DNA of 54,421 nt. It comes from Caldilineaceae bacterium (GTDB taxonomy: Bacteria > Chloroflexota > Anaerolineae > Caldilineales > Caldilineaceae). Numbering within the stretch: the first letter of the stretch is position 1; each line of letters begins with the position of its first letter. Below, piece by piece: positions 26,471 to 35,811 of the stretch. Below the pieces are notes generated by a model that searched no databases, was not told the origin of the DNA, and was given only the letters and a program-made list of their open reading frames with translations. Position numbers and translations under genes: made by a program. Where the stretch lies: the NCBI GenBank assembly GCA_011523365.1, contig WTGY01000158.1:1-54421 (forward strand), read 5' to 3'.

Positions 26471-27271
26471 ATGCTCACGCAACAACAGATCGACTTCTAT
26501 CACGAGCACGGCTTTTTGCGCATTCCGCGCGTCTTTACCCCTGAAGAGACGGCGGAGCTTTCCGACGAGTTGGACCGACTCGTCGAAGACTGGGCCTTTA
26601 CCAACCCCGGCTGGTCCGGTCCCTGGCGTCAGGCCTACATGGACCCGGAAACCGAAAGGAAGTCCAAGCTGACAGCTATGCAAGACCTGCACTACTACTC
26701 GGTTGCCTGGATGCGGGCGGCAACGAATCCCAAGCTCGCCGAGGCACTGAGCGACTTACTGGGCCCCAATGTAGAACTGCACCATACCACCCTCCACATT
26801 AAGCCTCCGCAGACAGGGCATCCCTTCCCACTACACCAGGACAACCCCTTTTATCCACATCAGGACGGCCGCTTTATCGACGTCCTGGTACACCTGGACG
26901 ATACCCGTCACGAAAACGGAGAGATCCGCTTCCTGGTTGGCTCGCACAAGTTGGGCCACTTGGAACATATCACCGAGACTGAGGACGGCCCCTGTTCACC
27001 TCACCTGCCTACCAGCAAGTTTTACCTCGAAGATACCGTGGCCGTTCCGGCAGAGGCCGGGGATGTAGTTGTCTTCTGCATCGATACGATTCACGGTTCC
27101 TATATCAACCAGACAAAGAAGCCCCGCCGGCTCGTGCGCATGGGGTACCGTGATCCGCAGAATCGCGAGGTTGCCGGGCAGAGAGTTGAGCGGGCCGGCT
27201 TGATCGTAAGCGGCTACCGCGAGCGCAAGAAGGGCGATGAATTGTGGCCGACTAAGGCCGCCAACACTTAG
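26471..27271 (+). CDS. Phytanoyl-CoA dioxygenase family protein (PhyH 4)
   Basis: A tandem paralogue of the preceding gene, 266 residues, the same at most positions and with no gaps in the core. H122, D124 (LHQD), H208 and the distal arginines are kept. Differences cluster in the C-terminal ~30 residues, which may shape substrate choice. AAAGGAG lies before the ATG. This is a recent local duplication, 135 bases after PhyH 3. The following GMC oxidoreductase is probably in the same transcript. Confidence 0.88.
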   Translation: MLTQQQIDFYHEHGFLRIPRVFTPEETAELSDELDRLVEDWAFTNPGWSGPWRQAYMDPETERKSKLTAMQDLHYYSVAWMRAATNPKLAEALSDLLGPNVELHHTTLHIKPPQTGHPFPLHQDNPFYPHQDGRFIDVLVHLDDTRHENGEIRFLVGSHKLGHLEHITETEDGPCSPHLPTSKFYLEDTVAVPAEAGDVVVFCIDTIHGSYINQTKKPRRLVRMGYRDPQNREVAGQRVERAGLIVSGYRERKKGDELWPTKAANT

Positions 27272-27307
27272 TCCTGCGGGCCCTAAACTTTGGAGAATCG
27301 TTGCGGC

Positions 27308-28837
27308 GTGATCTATGACACTCTAGTCGTTGGCTCTGGGTCGGCGGGAAACATTCTTGCATCCCGTTTGACGGAAGATTCAACCCGTCAATTGCTTCTC
27401 CTTGAGGCAGGCCCAGACTACGCATCAACTGATGCCTTGCCAGCCGACATTCGTCTGGGCTATGGAACGACATCGGGCATTATCGCAGAGAGCCACGACT
27501 GGGGTTATACAGGGGTGGCTTCACTGCTGCGCGACGATATGCCGATTCCCCGGGGCAAGCTGGTGGGCGGATCGAGCGCCGTGAATGCGCAGATATTCCT
27601 GCGCGGCATACCAGAAGATTTCGCCGCTTGGACCGAAATGGGGAACGACAGGTGGAGCTTCGAACAGGTTCTACCTTACTACTGCAAACTTGAGAACGAC
27701 CACGATTTTGGTTCGGAGGCATTCCACGGCAGCGACGGGCCCATCGGAGTGCGCCGGTACCCTGAAGAGGAGTGGGGTCCGGATCAACGGGCTTGGGCCA
27801 AAGCCTGCAGGCAAGCCGGGTTCCCGGAGTGTCCGGACGCCAATTCACCGGGTTCGACCGGTATAGGCCCCTATCCTCTCAACAACATAGCGGGTGTGCG
27901 CCAGAGTACTGCGGTGACATACCTGGCTGCGGCCCGAAATCGCCCGAATCTCCACGTGATGGCCGACTGCACGACGCGACGGCTCCTTCTGGAGAACGGA
28001 AGGGCCGTCGGTGTGGAGGTGGAATGCAATGGTATGGTGGATATGCTCTACGCAGAAGAGACTGTGCTCTGCGCGGGTGCGATCGGGACGCCGCAGATTC
28101 TGATGCTTTCCGGTATTGGCCCGGCGCCACACCTACAGGAAGTTGGAATAACTGTCATTCATCACCTTCCAGGTGTCGGCGGGAACTTACGCGACCACCC
28201 GACGGTAAACCTGAGCTGGAATCTAATGTACAGGCCTACGGACCTCTTCCACTGGCATCAGGCCGGCTTGCGATTCACGGCTACAGATTCGCATCTATAC
28301 AATGATATGATCGTCTATGTCGGTGCCGGGCCGGGCTATGCGGGAGGCAGCGTAGATCATCTTTTCGTGCGCCCAACCCTCAACCTCGCAGTAGGGAATG
28401 GAGAGTTGCGTTTGCGCACTGACAGCATCGGAGACCAGCCTAGGCTCAACTACCGGTATTTCGAGGAGCAGTTCGACCGCGAGCGCCAGCGGGAAGCCAT
28501 CCGGCTCTGCACCGAACTGATAGAAGAGCACCCAGCGTTTCGCGGCATCTGCGGAGGCGTTTTGGATGGACCGGGCGATGCGTTGCAGGATGACCAGGCC
28601 TTGGATCGCTGGATGCTTGCCAACGCCGACACGGGTCACCATAGTTCAAGTACCTGCAAAATGGGGCAGCCATCGGACCCAATGGCTGTTGCCGATCAGA
28701 CCGGGCGGGTGTATGGAATCGAAGGCCTTCGAATCGTCGACGCCTCACTGATGCCGGACAGCGTGCGCGCAAACATCAACGCAACGGTTATGATGATTGC
28801 CGAAAAGATTGCTGCGGAGATGGCCGGCGGGTACTAA
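27308..28837 (+). CDS. GMC-family FAD oxidoreductase
   Basis: A flavoprotein of the glucose-methanol-choline family, about 509 residues. The FAD-binding GSGSAG is near the N-terminus, GGSSAVNAQ follows the second GMC signature region, and the C-terminal active-site block HHSSSTCKMG and NINATVMM are present. These enzymes oxidise alcohols to aldehydes or acids. I start at GTG 27308; TTG 27290 is also possible, and neither has an ideal ribosome site. It follows the PhyH pair and may oxidise a hydroxylated product. Confidence 0.88.
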   Translation: MIYDTLVVGSGSAGNILASRLTEDSTRQLLLLEAGPDYASTDALPADIRLGYGTTSGIIAESHDWGYTGVASLLRDDMPIPRGKLVGGSSAVNAQIFLRGIPEDFAAWTEMGNDRWSFEQVLPYYCKLENDHDFGSEAFHGSDGPIGVRRYPEEEWGPDQRAWAKACRQAGFPECPDANSPGSTGIGPYPLNNIAGVRQSTAVTYLAAARNRPNLHVMADCTTRRLLLENGRAVGVEVECNGMVDMLYAEETVLCAGAIGTPQILMLSGIGPAPHLQEVGITVIHHLPGVGGNLRDHPTVNLSWNLMYRPTDLFHWHQAGLRFTATDSHLYNDMIVYVGAGPGYAGGSVDHLFVRPTLNLAVGNGELRLRTDSIGDQPRLNYRYFEEQFDRERQREAIRLCTELIEEHPAFRGICGGVLDGPGDALQDDQALDRWMLANADTGHHSSSTCKMGQPSDPMAVADQTGRVYGIEGLRIVDASLMPDSVRANINATVMMIAEKIAAEMAGGY

Positions 28838-28935
28838 GTGCAACCGAAAGATTCGAGAAGGCCAGGACGCGATTCCGGTTGCCGAGTCCGGGCCTAACAT
28901 GGCTATTTCCACAGGAACAGAGTGGAGTTTGAGAT

Positions 28936-29934
28936 ATGACCAGTCGCATACTCATTACCGACTATGCATGGCCGGACCTTGAGATAGAGAGAGAGGTCCT
29001 GTCCGCCGTTGGGGGCGAGATCGTGGTGGCCGGAGGAGGATCGCCAGATGAAATCATCGCGCTTGCCCCTCAGGCAGATGCCGTCCTGACTTGCTGGAAG
29101 GATGTACCGGCTGAGGCGCTGGATATTGCGCTAAATTGCAGGGTTGTCAGCCGATATGGGATAGGGTTGGATAACATTCCGATCAGACGCGCCACCGAAC
29201 TTGGCATGCTGGTTACCAATGTTCCCGACTTTTGTCTGGAGGAGGTGTCCGATCACGTCATGGCCCTTTTGCTGGCGACCGCACGTCAGATCTTGCCATT
29301 GGCGCGCAGGCCTGAGCGAAGCGGGTGGACACGAGAAACGCCCCGCCCGATTCCGCGGGTGAGCGGCCAGACTTTGGGGCTCATCGGTTTTGGAAATATC
29401 GCCCGCGCACTTGTTCCCAAGGCGCTGGGGTTCGGTCTACGGGTCATCGCGTTTACGCCGAGGCTTCGACCGGAAGACGCGCCGGACGGGGTTGAGGTGA
29501 CCAACGACCTTGGGCAGATGCTTGCAAAGGCTGACTACGTGTCAATCCATTGCCCGCTCACCGAGGAAACGGATCGACTCATTGACGATGTCGCGATAGG
29601 CCAGATGAAACGCTCGGCCTTACTGATCAACACGAGTCGGGGTGGTGTCATCGACGAGGAGGCGCTGATCCGTGCGCTGCAGGAAGGTCGCATCGCGGGG
29701 GCAGCTCTTGACGTCACTGATCCTGAACCGCCTGCCGCGGACAATCCACTTCTGTCACTGGAGAACGTGATTGTTACACCGCATGCCGCTTTCTATTCAG
29801 TAGCGGCCACGGCAGAGCTGGCGCGCAAGGCGGCGGAAAACGTTGTCACCGTTCTCCGCGGCGATGTTCCCAAGAATCTAGTAAATGCGGAGGTGCTGGA
29901 TCAGGAAAACTGTCGATTGTCCAGCCAGGGCTGA
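28936..29934 (+). CDS. D-2-hydroxyacid dehydrogenase (SerA/CtBP-like)
   Basis: An NAD-dependent dehydrogenase of 332 residues. The Rossmann loop is GFGNIARALV, the substrate arginine is in NTSRGGVIDEEAL, the acidic residue is in the PEPP region, and the catalytic histidine is in TPHAAF. It has no ACT domain, so it is not a full-length regulated SerA. It could reduce or oxidise a 2-hydroxyacid downstream of the GMC enzyme. It converges with the C1 operon. Confidence 0.88.
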   Translation: MTSRILITDYAWPDLEIEREVLSAVGGEIVVAGGGSPDEIIALAPQADAVLTCWKDVPAEALDIALNCRVVSRYGIGLDNIPIRRATELGMLVTNVPDFCLEEVSDHVMALLLATARQILPLARRPERSGWTRETPRPIPRVSGQTLGLIGFGNIARALVPKALGFGLRVIAFTPRLRPEDAPDGVEVTNDLGQMLAKADYVSIHCPLTEETDRLIDDVAIGQMKRSALLINTSRGGVIDEEALIRALQEGRIAGAALDVTDPEPPAADNPLLSLENVIVTPHAAFYSVAATAELARKAAENVVTVLRGDVPKNLVNAEVLDQENCRLSSQG

Positions 29935-29967
29935 ATGCTGTTGGGACTGTGCCTCACCGCATATCCG

Positions 29968-31863
29968 TTACGCCCATTTCTCAATTCCGAGGGTGTCCAG
30001 CTCGGGAAACTGGAGCACGGCCAGGAACGAATCATTGAAGTCGCCCCGCCCGGAAAGTTCATGATACTCGACAATCTGGGGCAATGATCGAGCGACCTGG
30101 CGCTCGCGGAACGAAAGCAGCGCGATTTTGGCGCCCTCCCCGGCCGCGTTGCCGACGGCCTTGATTTTTTCGACGGGAACGGGGGGCACAAGCCCGATGA
30201 TGCGGGCGCTCTGGGGATTTATGTAGCTGCCAAAAGAACCGGCCAGGAATATCTCGACAAGCTCATCCGAGTCGACGTCCAACTCTTGCATCACCACGTC
30301 GATTCCCCCTGCGATCGACCCCTTAGCAAACTGTAGTTCACGCACGTCACGCTGCGTCAGGACTATCGATTTCCCACTACCCGACTCTTCAGGCCATGCC
30401 AGGACAAAGGAGCGCCGACCTTCCTCGTCGGTGATTATTCGGCGCGCTAGTTCTGGAGACACCAGTTCGGTCGCCTCCTCGGCCTTCACGAAACGGCCTG
30501 AAGGAAGCATCAGTCCGCTCAGCCGGAGTTGAGCGACAACATCCAATAAGCCGGAACCGCAGAGCCCAATTGGAGGCACATCGCCAATCACCTGGAGCTC
30601 CAGTCCTTCGGGGTTGATCGTCACGGCTTCAATTGCGCCGGTACTGGCACGCATACCGTCCAGTATCTGTGCGCCCTCAAAGGCCGGACCGGCCGGCGCG
30701 GCCGTCGCCACAGTGCGAGAGGCAGAACCCAGGATGATCTCGCCGTTTGTGCCTACGTCGACCAGAAGACGTACGCCCTCATTCTGCGCCAGGCCGGTTG
30801 CCAACAGCCCGGCAATGAGGTCTGCTCCTACGTATGCGCCGAGATAGGGAAGGCAGTGAATCTGGGCCTGGGGTAGGATTTCCAGGCCAACCTCTTGCGC
30901 CGATGCCTGAACCAAATCCTCGACAGCGGGAATAAAGGGTTCGAGACCAATAGGTTCCGGGTCGACGCCCAGGAACAGGTGCTGCATCGTGGCATTGCCA
31001 GCGGTCACGACTTCATATACCTCATGGGGCGCCACTCCTCCTTCATCCAAAAGCTGTACGATCAGGCCGTTAAGCGTGCGCAGGATGACTTGATTGAGTT
31101 CGGACAGTCCGTCCTCGTGGAGCATCGTATAGCTGATTCTCGAGATTACATCGGCCCCCTGCACAGCCTGGCCGTTTAGCGCGGATCGGACTGCAACCGG
31201 GGCTCCGCTGTTAAGGTCGATCAGCATGCCAACGACAGTCGTTGTCCCGATGTCGAAGGCCAAGCCGAAAAGGCGGTCGGTGGTATCGCCTCCTTCGACG
31301 CTGACCAGTTCGTGGCCAACCACTACTGCGGTGACATGCCAGTCGTTGCGGCGCAGAACTCCAGGCAGCTGACGCAGCAGGTTCAGAGAGGCTTCCACAG
31401 CATAACCTTCCGGCTTGAGTGCGTCGCGGATGCGGCTGAAGTCGCTGCGCTGGTCTTCGAGCGAAGGCGAGGCGAGTGACAGTGGAACCTTATTGACGTT
31501 GGGATTTAAGATTACGTGGCGGTCAAAGCCCATCAATGCGGCTTTGGGGTTCCCCATCAGCCGAGGGACGTGGCAGACGACATCGGAGTTGGCTTCGCTG
31601 CGGCAGGAGAGCCGCCACCCGTCGGCTAGTTCTTCATCGGTGAAGATCCTGCGGTCAGCCGCAGTGGCCCCGTTATTGCCGTGGAGGATACGGACCTTGC
31701 ATTTGCCGCAGGTCCCCTTGGCGCCGCAGGTGCTGTCAATGGGCAGGCCAATCCAATTTGCGGCATTGAATATCGTCATTCCCGGGGGAACGCGAGTCAC
31801 CTTGTCGTGGGGGCGGAACTCGATGGAGATCTTTGTGGTGCTTGAGGGCGCAGTGGTTGTCAT
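29968..31863 (-). CDS. Corrinoid activator, RACo/DUF4445 type
   Basis: An ATP-dependent reductive activator of corrinoid proteins, 631 residues. It has an N-terminal [2Fe-2S] ferredoxin domain with C46, C52, C55 and C87 (C-x5-C-x2-C...C), a linker, and a C-terminal ASKHA ATPase domain (DIGTTTVVGMLIDL near 208, VDVGTNGEIILG further on). Family members lift inactive Co(II) corrinoid back to Co(I). It is the last gene of the minus-strand C1 operon, 43 bases after the pterin-binding methyltransferase, which fits this role. Confidence 0.88.
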   Translation of the reverse strand: MTTTAPSSTTKISIEFRPHDKVTRVPPGMTIFNAANWIGLPIDSTCGAKGTCGKCKVRILHGNNGATAADRRIFTDEELADGWRLSCRSEANSDVVCHVPRLMGNPKAALMGFDRHVILNPNVNKVPLSLASPSLEDQRSDFSRIRDALKPEGYAVEASLNLLRQLPGVLRRNDWHVTAVVVGHELVSVEGGDTTDRLFGLAFDIGTTTVVGMLIDLNSGAPVAVRSALNGQAVQGADVISRISYTMLHEDGLSELNQVILRTLNGLIVQLLDEGGVAPHEVYEVVTAGNATMQHLFLGVDPEPIGLEPFIPAVEDLVQASAQEVGLEILPQAQIHCLPYLGAYVGADLIAGLLATGLAQNEGVRLLVDVGTNGEIILGSASRTVATAAPAGPAFEGAQILDGMRASTGAIEAVTINPEGLELQVIGDVPPIGLCGSGLLDVVAQLRLSGLMLPSGRFVKAEEATELVSPELARRIITDEEGRRSFVLAWPEESGSGKSIVLTQRDVRELQFAKGSIAGGIDVVMQELDVDSDELVEIFLAGSFGSYINPQSARIIGLVPPVPVEKIKAVGNAAGEGAKIALLSFRERQVARSLPQIVEYHELSGRGDFNDSFLAVLQFPELDTLGIEKWA

Positions 31864-31906
31864 TACAGCGAACGCAAATGCGTGTCCGTTAGGGACGGAG
31901 CGAAGG

Positions 31907-32776
31907 CTAACCCGATGCCTGCTGGCGCTTTCGTTCCGATCGAAAAGCCTGAATCAGGTTGCCCGCATAGGCGTCGTGCCCCATGAGCAGGTCGGCGGCG
32001 TAGATTGTGTGGCGGATTTCGGCTTCGAGAGGATTGGTGATGGCTGAGGTCAGTCCAGCCGCGATCGCCATTGAGAGGAACGCAGCATTTACGGTCGGGC
32101 GCCACGGAAGGCCGAACGAGATGTTGCTGGCCCCACAAGTCATATTGACGCCCAAGTTCTCGCGTATCAGGCGAATGGTCTCCAGTGTGATAAGGGCGGC
32201 GTTGTCATCGGCGCTGACGGTCAGAGCCAGTGGGTCGATCACAACGTCTTCCGGCGGTATGCCGTGGTCAGCGGCCCGTTCTACGATTCGTGTTGCTATA
32301 CGAAGCCGCTCCTGCGGATCGTCGGAGATTCCGGTATCGTCATTGGCGACGCCAACGACCGCCGCGCCGTATTTCTTGACCAGTGGCAGCACCGTTTCCA
32401 ACCTTTCATCCTCGTAGGTGACCGAATTAACGAGGGCCTTGCCTTCATAGACCGCGAGCCCTTCTTCCAGCGCTTCTACCACCGATGAATCGATGGAAAT
32501 CGGCACATCCACAGTCTGCTGGACGGCCCGAATCGCTTGACGGAGGATTTCCGGTTCAACTCCGTCCACGGGCACGCCAGCGTTCACGTCGAGCACATGC
32601 GCGTGCGCCTCTACTTGCCGGCGCGCGTCGCGACAGACCATGGTCATATCGCGTTCAATCATTTGCTTGGTCAGGATTTTGCGGCCGGTGGGGTTGATGC
32701 GTTCGCCGATGATTACAAATGGGTGTTCGGGGCCTATGACGACAGTCTGTCTCGCGGACGAAATCACCGTATTCAT
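31907..32776 (-). CDS. Methyl-corrinoid:tetrahydrofolate methyltransferase-like (pterin-binding)
   Basis: A 289-residue TIM barrel of the dihydropteroate synthase/AcsE/MetH-pterin type. Conserved blocks are IGERINPTG near residue 23, DVNAGVPVD, SIDSSVVEAL and the N-rich GASNISFGLP. It is too short for MetH and is placed next to a corrinoid protein, so it probably passes the methyl group from the corrinoid to tetrahydrofolate, as MtvA and MtgA do. The gap to the corrinoid gene is 6 bases. Confidence 0.88.
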   Translation of the reverse strand: MNTVISSARQTVVIGPEHPFVIIGERINPTGRKILTKQMIERDMTMVCRDARRQVEAHAHVLDVNAGVPVDGVEPEILRQAIRAVQQTVDVPISIDSSVVEALEEGLAVYEGKALVNSVTYEDERLETVLPLVKKYGAAVVGVANDDTGISDDPQERLRIATRIVERAADHGIPPEDVVIDPLALTVSADDNAALITLETIRLIRENLGVNMTCGASNISFGLPWRPTVNAAFLSMAIAAGLTSAITNPLEAEIRHTIYAADLLMGHDAYAGNLIQAFRSERKRQQASG

Positions 32777-32782
32777 GCAGGT

Positions 32783-33541
32783 TTACTCTTCGTGCTGTCC
32801 GGACTTGACCATAAGCTCCTCGACAGCCTGGACACCTCTAGCCAAAGCTGATGCGCCCTCACTGTCATCGCCTCCCATGCTAACGTCATATCCCATGTCG
32901 ACCATGAGTTGCTTCGCCAAGCGCACCGCGGCGCTGGCATCCGGAGCGAAACCGTCGGCGCCAACGCTATCGGCGTACTCCTGTGTAACGGGAGCGCCGC
33001 CGACCATGACTTTGACAGAGTCTCGCAGACCAGCATCGGCCAGTGCGGCCAGGTTTGACTTGAAGAAGGGCATTGTTGTCGTCAGAAAGGCGGAGAATCC
33101 CAGGAGCTGAGGCTGGTGTTCCTGTGTGGCGGCGACCACTTCCTCCGGCTTGACATTGACGCCAAGATCAACGATTTCGAAGCCCTCGCCCTCCAACATG
33201 ATATTGCAGAGATTCTTACCAATGTCGTGCACATCGCCCTTGACGGTCAACATGACAACCTTGCCAATCGGCTCCGCGCCTTTGTCGACTAGCAGTGGTC
33301 GTAACAGGGCCATCGCCCCTTGCATCGCTCGCGCCGCGACAAGCATTTCGGGCACGAAGTATTCGCCGATTTCGAAGAGACGGCCGACTTCCTGCAAAGA
33401 AGGTATGAGTGCGCCGAAGAGGATATCGAGCGGATCCATTTCGAGTTCGATACCCTCTTGAGTCAACTGGACCACCTCAGCCGCTTCACCGACTAAGGTG
33501 TGCTCGTACAGTCCTTCTTTGATTTCTTCTTCGCGGCTCAT
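32783..33541 (-). CDS. Corrinoid (B12-binding) protein, MtvC/MtbC-like
   Basis: The methyl carrier of the operon, 252 residues. A helical N-terminal cap (about 1-90) is followed by a Rossmann-like cobalamin domain with DVHDIGKNL, where H105 is the lower cobalt ligand. About 35 residues at the C-terminus (MGGDDSEGASALARG and beyond) extend past the usual end of such proteins. The upstream URO-D-type enzyme would methylate it and the downstream pterin enzyme would unload it. Confidence 0.9.
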   Translation of the reverse strand: MSREEEIKEGLYEHTLVGEAAEVVQLTQEGIELEMDPLDILFGALIPSLQEVGRLFEIGEYFVPEMLVAARAMQGAMALLRPLLVDKGAEPIGKVVMLTVKGDVHDIGKNLCNIMLEGEGFEIVDLGVNVKPEEVVAATQEHQPQLLGFSAFLTTTMPFFKSNLAALADAGLRDSVKVMVGGAPVTQEYADSVGADGFAPDASAAVRLAKQLMVDMGYDVSMGGDDSEGASALARGVQAVEELMVKSGQHEE

Positions 33542-33556
33542 GATGCAGGGCTCCTA

Positions 33557-34582
33557 TTAGTGGGGATTGTCGATGCACGTTTCCACAATTGACTTGAGGT
33601 TGGCGACCGGCGCCTGCAAGGGAACGGCGCATTCAGGGGCGATAATGTCCACACCGGCGTCGATAGCGGCCTGCGCTTCGGCGCGTGCTTCCGCTGGCCC
33701 ACGGGCGTACAATGTAATTGGATTGTTGACGTTGCCAGTCAACTTCATTTTCCCGGCGGCCTTTTCGACCATCAGATCGGGCGCATTAGCCGACTCAAAA
33801 TGATAGCAGGCAAAGCCTGCTTCGTTGAAATATTCGACCCGGTCGAGGGTCCTGCCGCAACAGTGCAAAATGACTGGCGCGTCTACTTGGGGCACAAGTT
33901 CCTGGTGATGGGGCAGGAGAAAGTCCCGGTACATAGTGTTTCGAACGAGGTCGCCGGTGGCGTGGTCCGCCCAGACGATAGCGTCTGCGCCGGCCTCAAG
34001 TTGGGCCGCGGCATAGACCAGTGGCACGGGCGCCAACGTTTCCAGCGATTTGCGAACGCGGTCCGGGTCCATAATTGTGTCGAAGAGGAACTCCTGCGTG
34101 TTGTAGCAGTGGTAGGAAAGTGTCCACGGCCCCATGACTTTGCCCAGAATCATGACCTCGTCGCCAAAGTGTTGTTTGAGCAGCCGAATGGCATCGATGG
34201 AACACTTGACGTATTTGTCTTCCAGGAACGAATCGGGGAAACCGTCCGGAAGCATGATCTCCACGTCGCGATCAGCCCAAGGCGAATCGGTCGGGTTGGG
34301 CATCATATCGGTATCGGACCAATCAACCTGGCAGCCGAGTGCCACCGCCTCTTGTGCGATGCTGAATATCGGCATCACGCTATCGAATCCCATTACTTCA
34401 TGGGCGCCGGCGGCCAAGGTCGCCATTGGTTCTGGTTCAATGTTGGCATGGGGGAAATGGGCGCCGGTTATGTCCATGAGCTCGTAGGTAATCACGGACA
34501 CAATGCTGGCCGCTGGCGGCCTGTCCACGGGGTCGCCGTTCAGCCCGGCCAAAAACCGCTGCTTTGAAGTCATTTGTTCCAT
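33557..34582 (-). CDS. URO-D-family corrinoid methyltransferase (MtvB/MtaA-like)
   Basis: A 341-residue member of the uroporphyrinogen decarboxylase fold. It carries the zinc motif of the methyltransferase branch, H240-x-C242 (LHCCG) and C318 (PECAVP), with nearly the spacing known in MtbA/MtaA, so it is not a haem enzyme. In three-component vanillate O-demethylase the URO-D-type protein takes the methyl from the methoxy compound to the corrinoid; that role is inferred here because no MttB-type gene is present. The gap to the corrinoid gene is 15 bases. Confidence 0.85.
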   Translation of the reverse strand: MEQMTSKQRFLAGLNGDPVDRPPAASIVSVITYELMDITGAHFPHANIEPEPMATLAAGAHEVMGFDSVMPIFSIAQEAVALGCQVDWSDTDMMPNPTDSPWADRDVEIMLPDGFPDSFLEDKYVKCSIDAIRLLKQHFGDEVMILGKVMGPWTLSYHCYNTQEFLFDTIMDPDRVRKSLETLAPVPLVYAAAQLEAGADAIVWADHATGDLVRNTMYRDFLLPHHQELVPQVDAPVILHCCGRTLDRVEYFNEAGFACYHFESANAPDLMVEKAAGKMKLTGNVNNPITLYARGPAEARAEAQAAIDAGVDIIAPECAVPLQAPVANLKSIVETCIDNPH

Positions 34583-34654
34583 GGCTTACTCCTTTCAGCG
34601 TTGTTTTCGGATCAGTTGGTGCGACAAAGGTAGGCCCAAAGGAGTGGGGACACC

Positions 34655-35710
34655 TTACCAGTTGTCCGGATCGAGCCCCAGAATTCGTCCTTCCTGGCAA
34701 ATGTGAGCCCAGGTTGTTTCATCGATTTCGATGCCATCCTTTTCTTTGCGCTCTGCGCTACGAAACTCCGGCTCGCCCGGGGCTAAAATTTCCTCGAATC
34801 CCGGCGCGAGGCGGCTTGATTTGACGTGGCGGAGTAAACCCTCTACTTCTTCATAGTAGGTAGAGAGCTCGGTAAAGTGCTCAATATTGTATACGGTGAA
34901 GAGAACGCCATTGCTCCTCATGGTCCGGGAGCCGTCGGCACAACCCTCACCGCTTAGCGCGCCACCAAGCAATTCTACCACAAGACCGAGGGCGAAGCCC
35001 TTGTGGGCTACCACGCCTCCCAGCGGCAGGATGGCCCCGGGCGGGTCGGCTCTGAAATCGTTTGGTTCGGTCGTTGGATTGCCTTCGGAGTCAATCAGCC
35101 ATCCCTCAGGCACCTGACTGCCCTGATTAATTGCGACTCGAACCTTGCCTTCGGCAACGACGGAGGTTGTCAAATCGACAAGGATCGGGTCTGTGTCGGG
35201 GCGCGGCGCGGAAAACGCGATGGGGTTTGTGCTTAAGCGACCCTCCAGCCCGCCAAACGGGGCAATCTGGTAGCCAAGCCGCCCGGCATTCACGAATGCC
35301 AACGCGATCATGTTGCCCTGACGAGCGGCCATCAGGGGGTACGCACCGGCGCGGCCCACATGGCTTGTGTTGCGCAGAGTAACTGTGGCCACACCGTGCT
35401 GGCGGGCTTTCTCGATCGCCAGATTGATTGCAAAGGTGGCGCCGACCTGGCCCAGAGCACCACCTGCGTCCACGACAGCAGTACTCGGATAGTCGCGCAC
35501 TATGGTAGGGGTTGCCTGGGGTTGGAAGCGTCCCTCACGAATCGCGCGCGTGTAGTCGTAGTAGCGAATCGCGCCGTGAGAGTCGTGGCCGAAGAGATTT
35601 GACTCAACGAGGTGGTCAACCACGGCCCTAGAGTCTTCGGTTGTGCAGCCTGACGCTTCGAACAATTGATAGCCGACGTCTCTCAATGTGGAGGGTTGAA
35701 TTCTAGGCAT
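34655..35710 (-). CDS. Ldh2-family malate/lactate-type dehydrogenase
   Basis: An NAD(P)-dependent dehydrogenase of the Ldh2/MdhC/AllD type (351 residues), a fold distinct from Rossmann enzymes. Family blocks are SNLFGHDSHG, RNTSHVGRAGAYP, NPIAFSAPRP and AHKGFALGLVVELL. Substrates in the family include malate, ureidoglycolate, sulfolactate and 2,3-diketogulonate. It is the first gene of the C1 operon (72 bases before the methyltransferase). Whether it treats the demethylated product or is only co-transcribed is unclear. Confidence 0.85.
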   Translation of the reverse strand: MPRIQPSTLRDVGYQLFEASGCTTEDSRAVVDHLVESNLFGHDSHGAIRYYDYTRAIREGRFQPQATPTIVRDYPSTAVVDAGGALGQVGATFAINLAIEKARQHGVATVTLRNTSHVGRAGAYPLMAARQGNMIALAFVNAGRLGYQIAPFGGLEGRLSTNPIAFSAPRPDTDPILVDLTTSVVAEGKVRVAINQGSQVPEGWLIDSEGNPTTEPNDFRADPPGAILPLGGVVAHKGFALGLVVELLGGALSGEGCADGSRTMRSNGVLFTVYNIEHFTELSTYYEEVEGLLRHVKSSRLAPGFEEILAPGEPEFRSAERKEKDGIEIDETTWAHICQEGRILGLDPDNW

Positions 35711-35811
35711 GATTCTCCTATTTTACTCTATTTTTCGAATGCTGAACGAATTCAGAAGTGACGGAAACGGGTTGGCGTCAGGGTGCGGCATCGTAGATTG
35801 CCAGACGGCGT

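Noticed and set aside
33557..34582. Haem-pathway uroporphyrinogen decarboxylase
   Set aside because: The zinc motif H-x-C...C of methyltransferases is present and the neighbours are corrinoid and pterin proteins, not haem genes.
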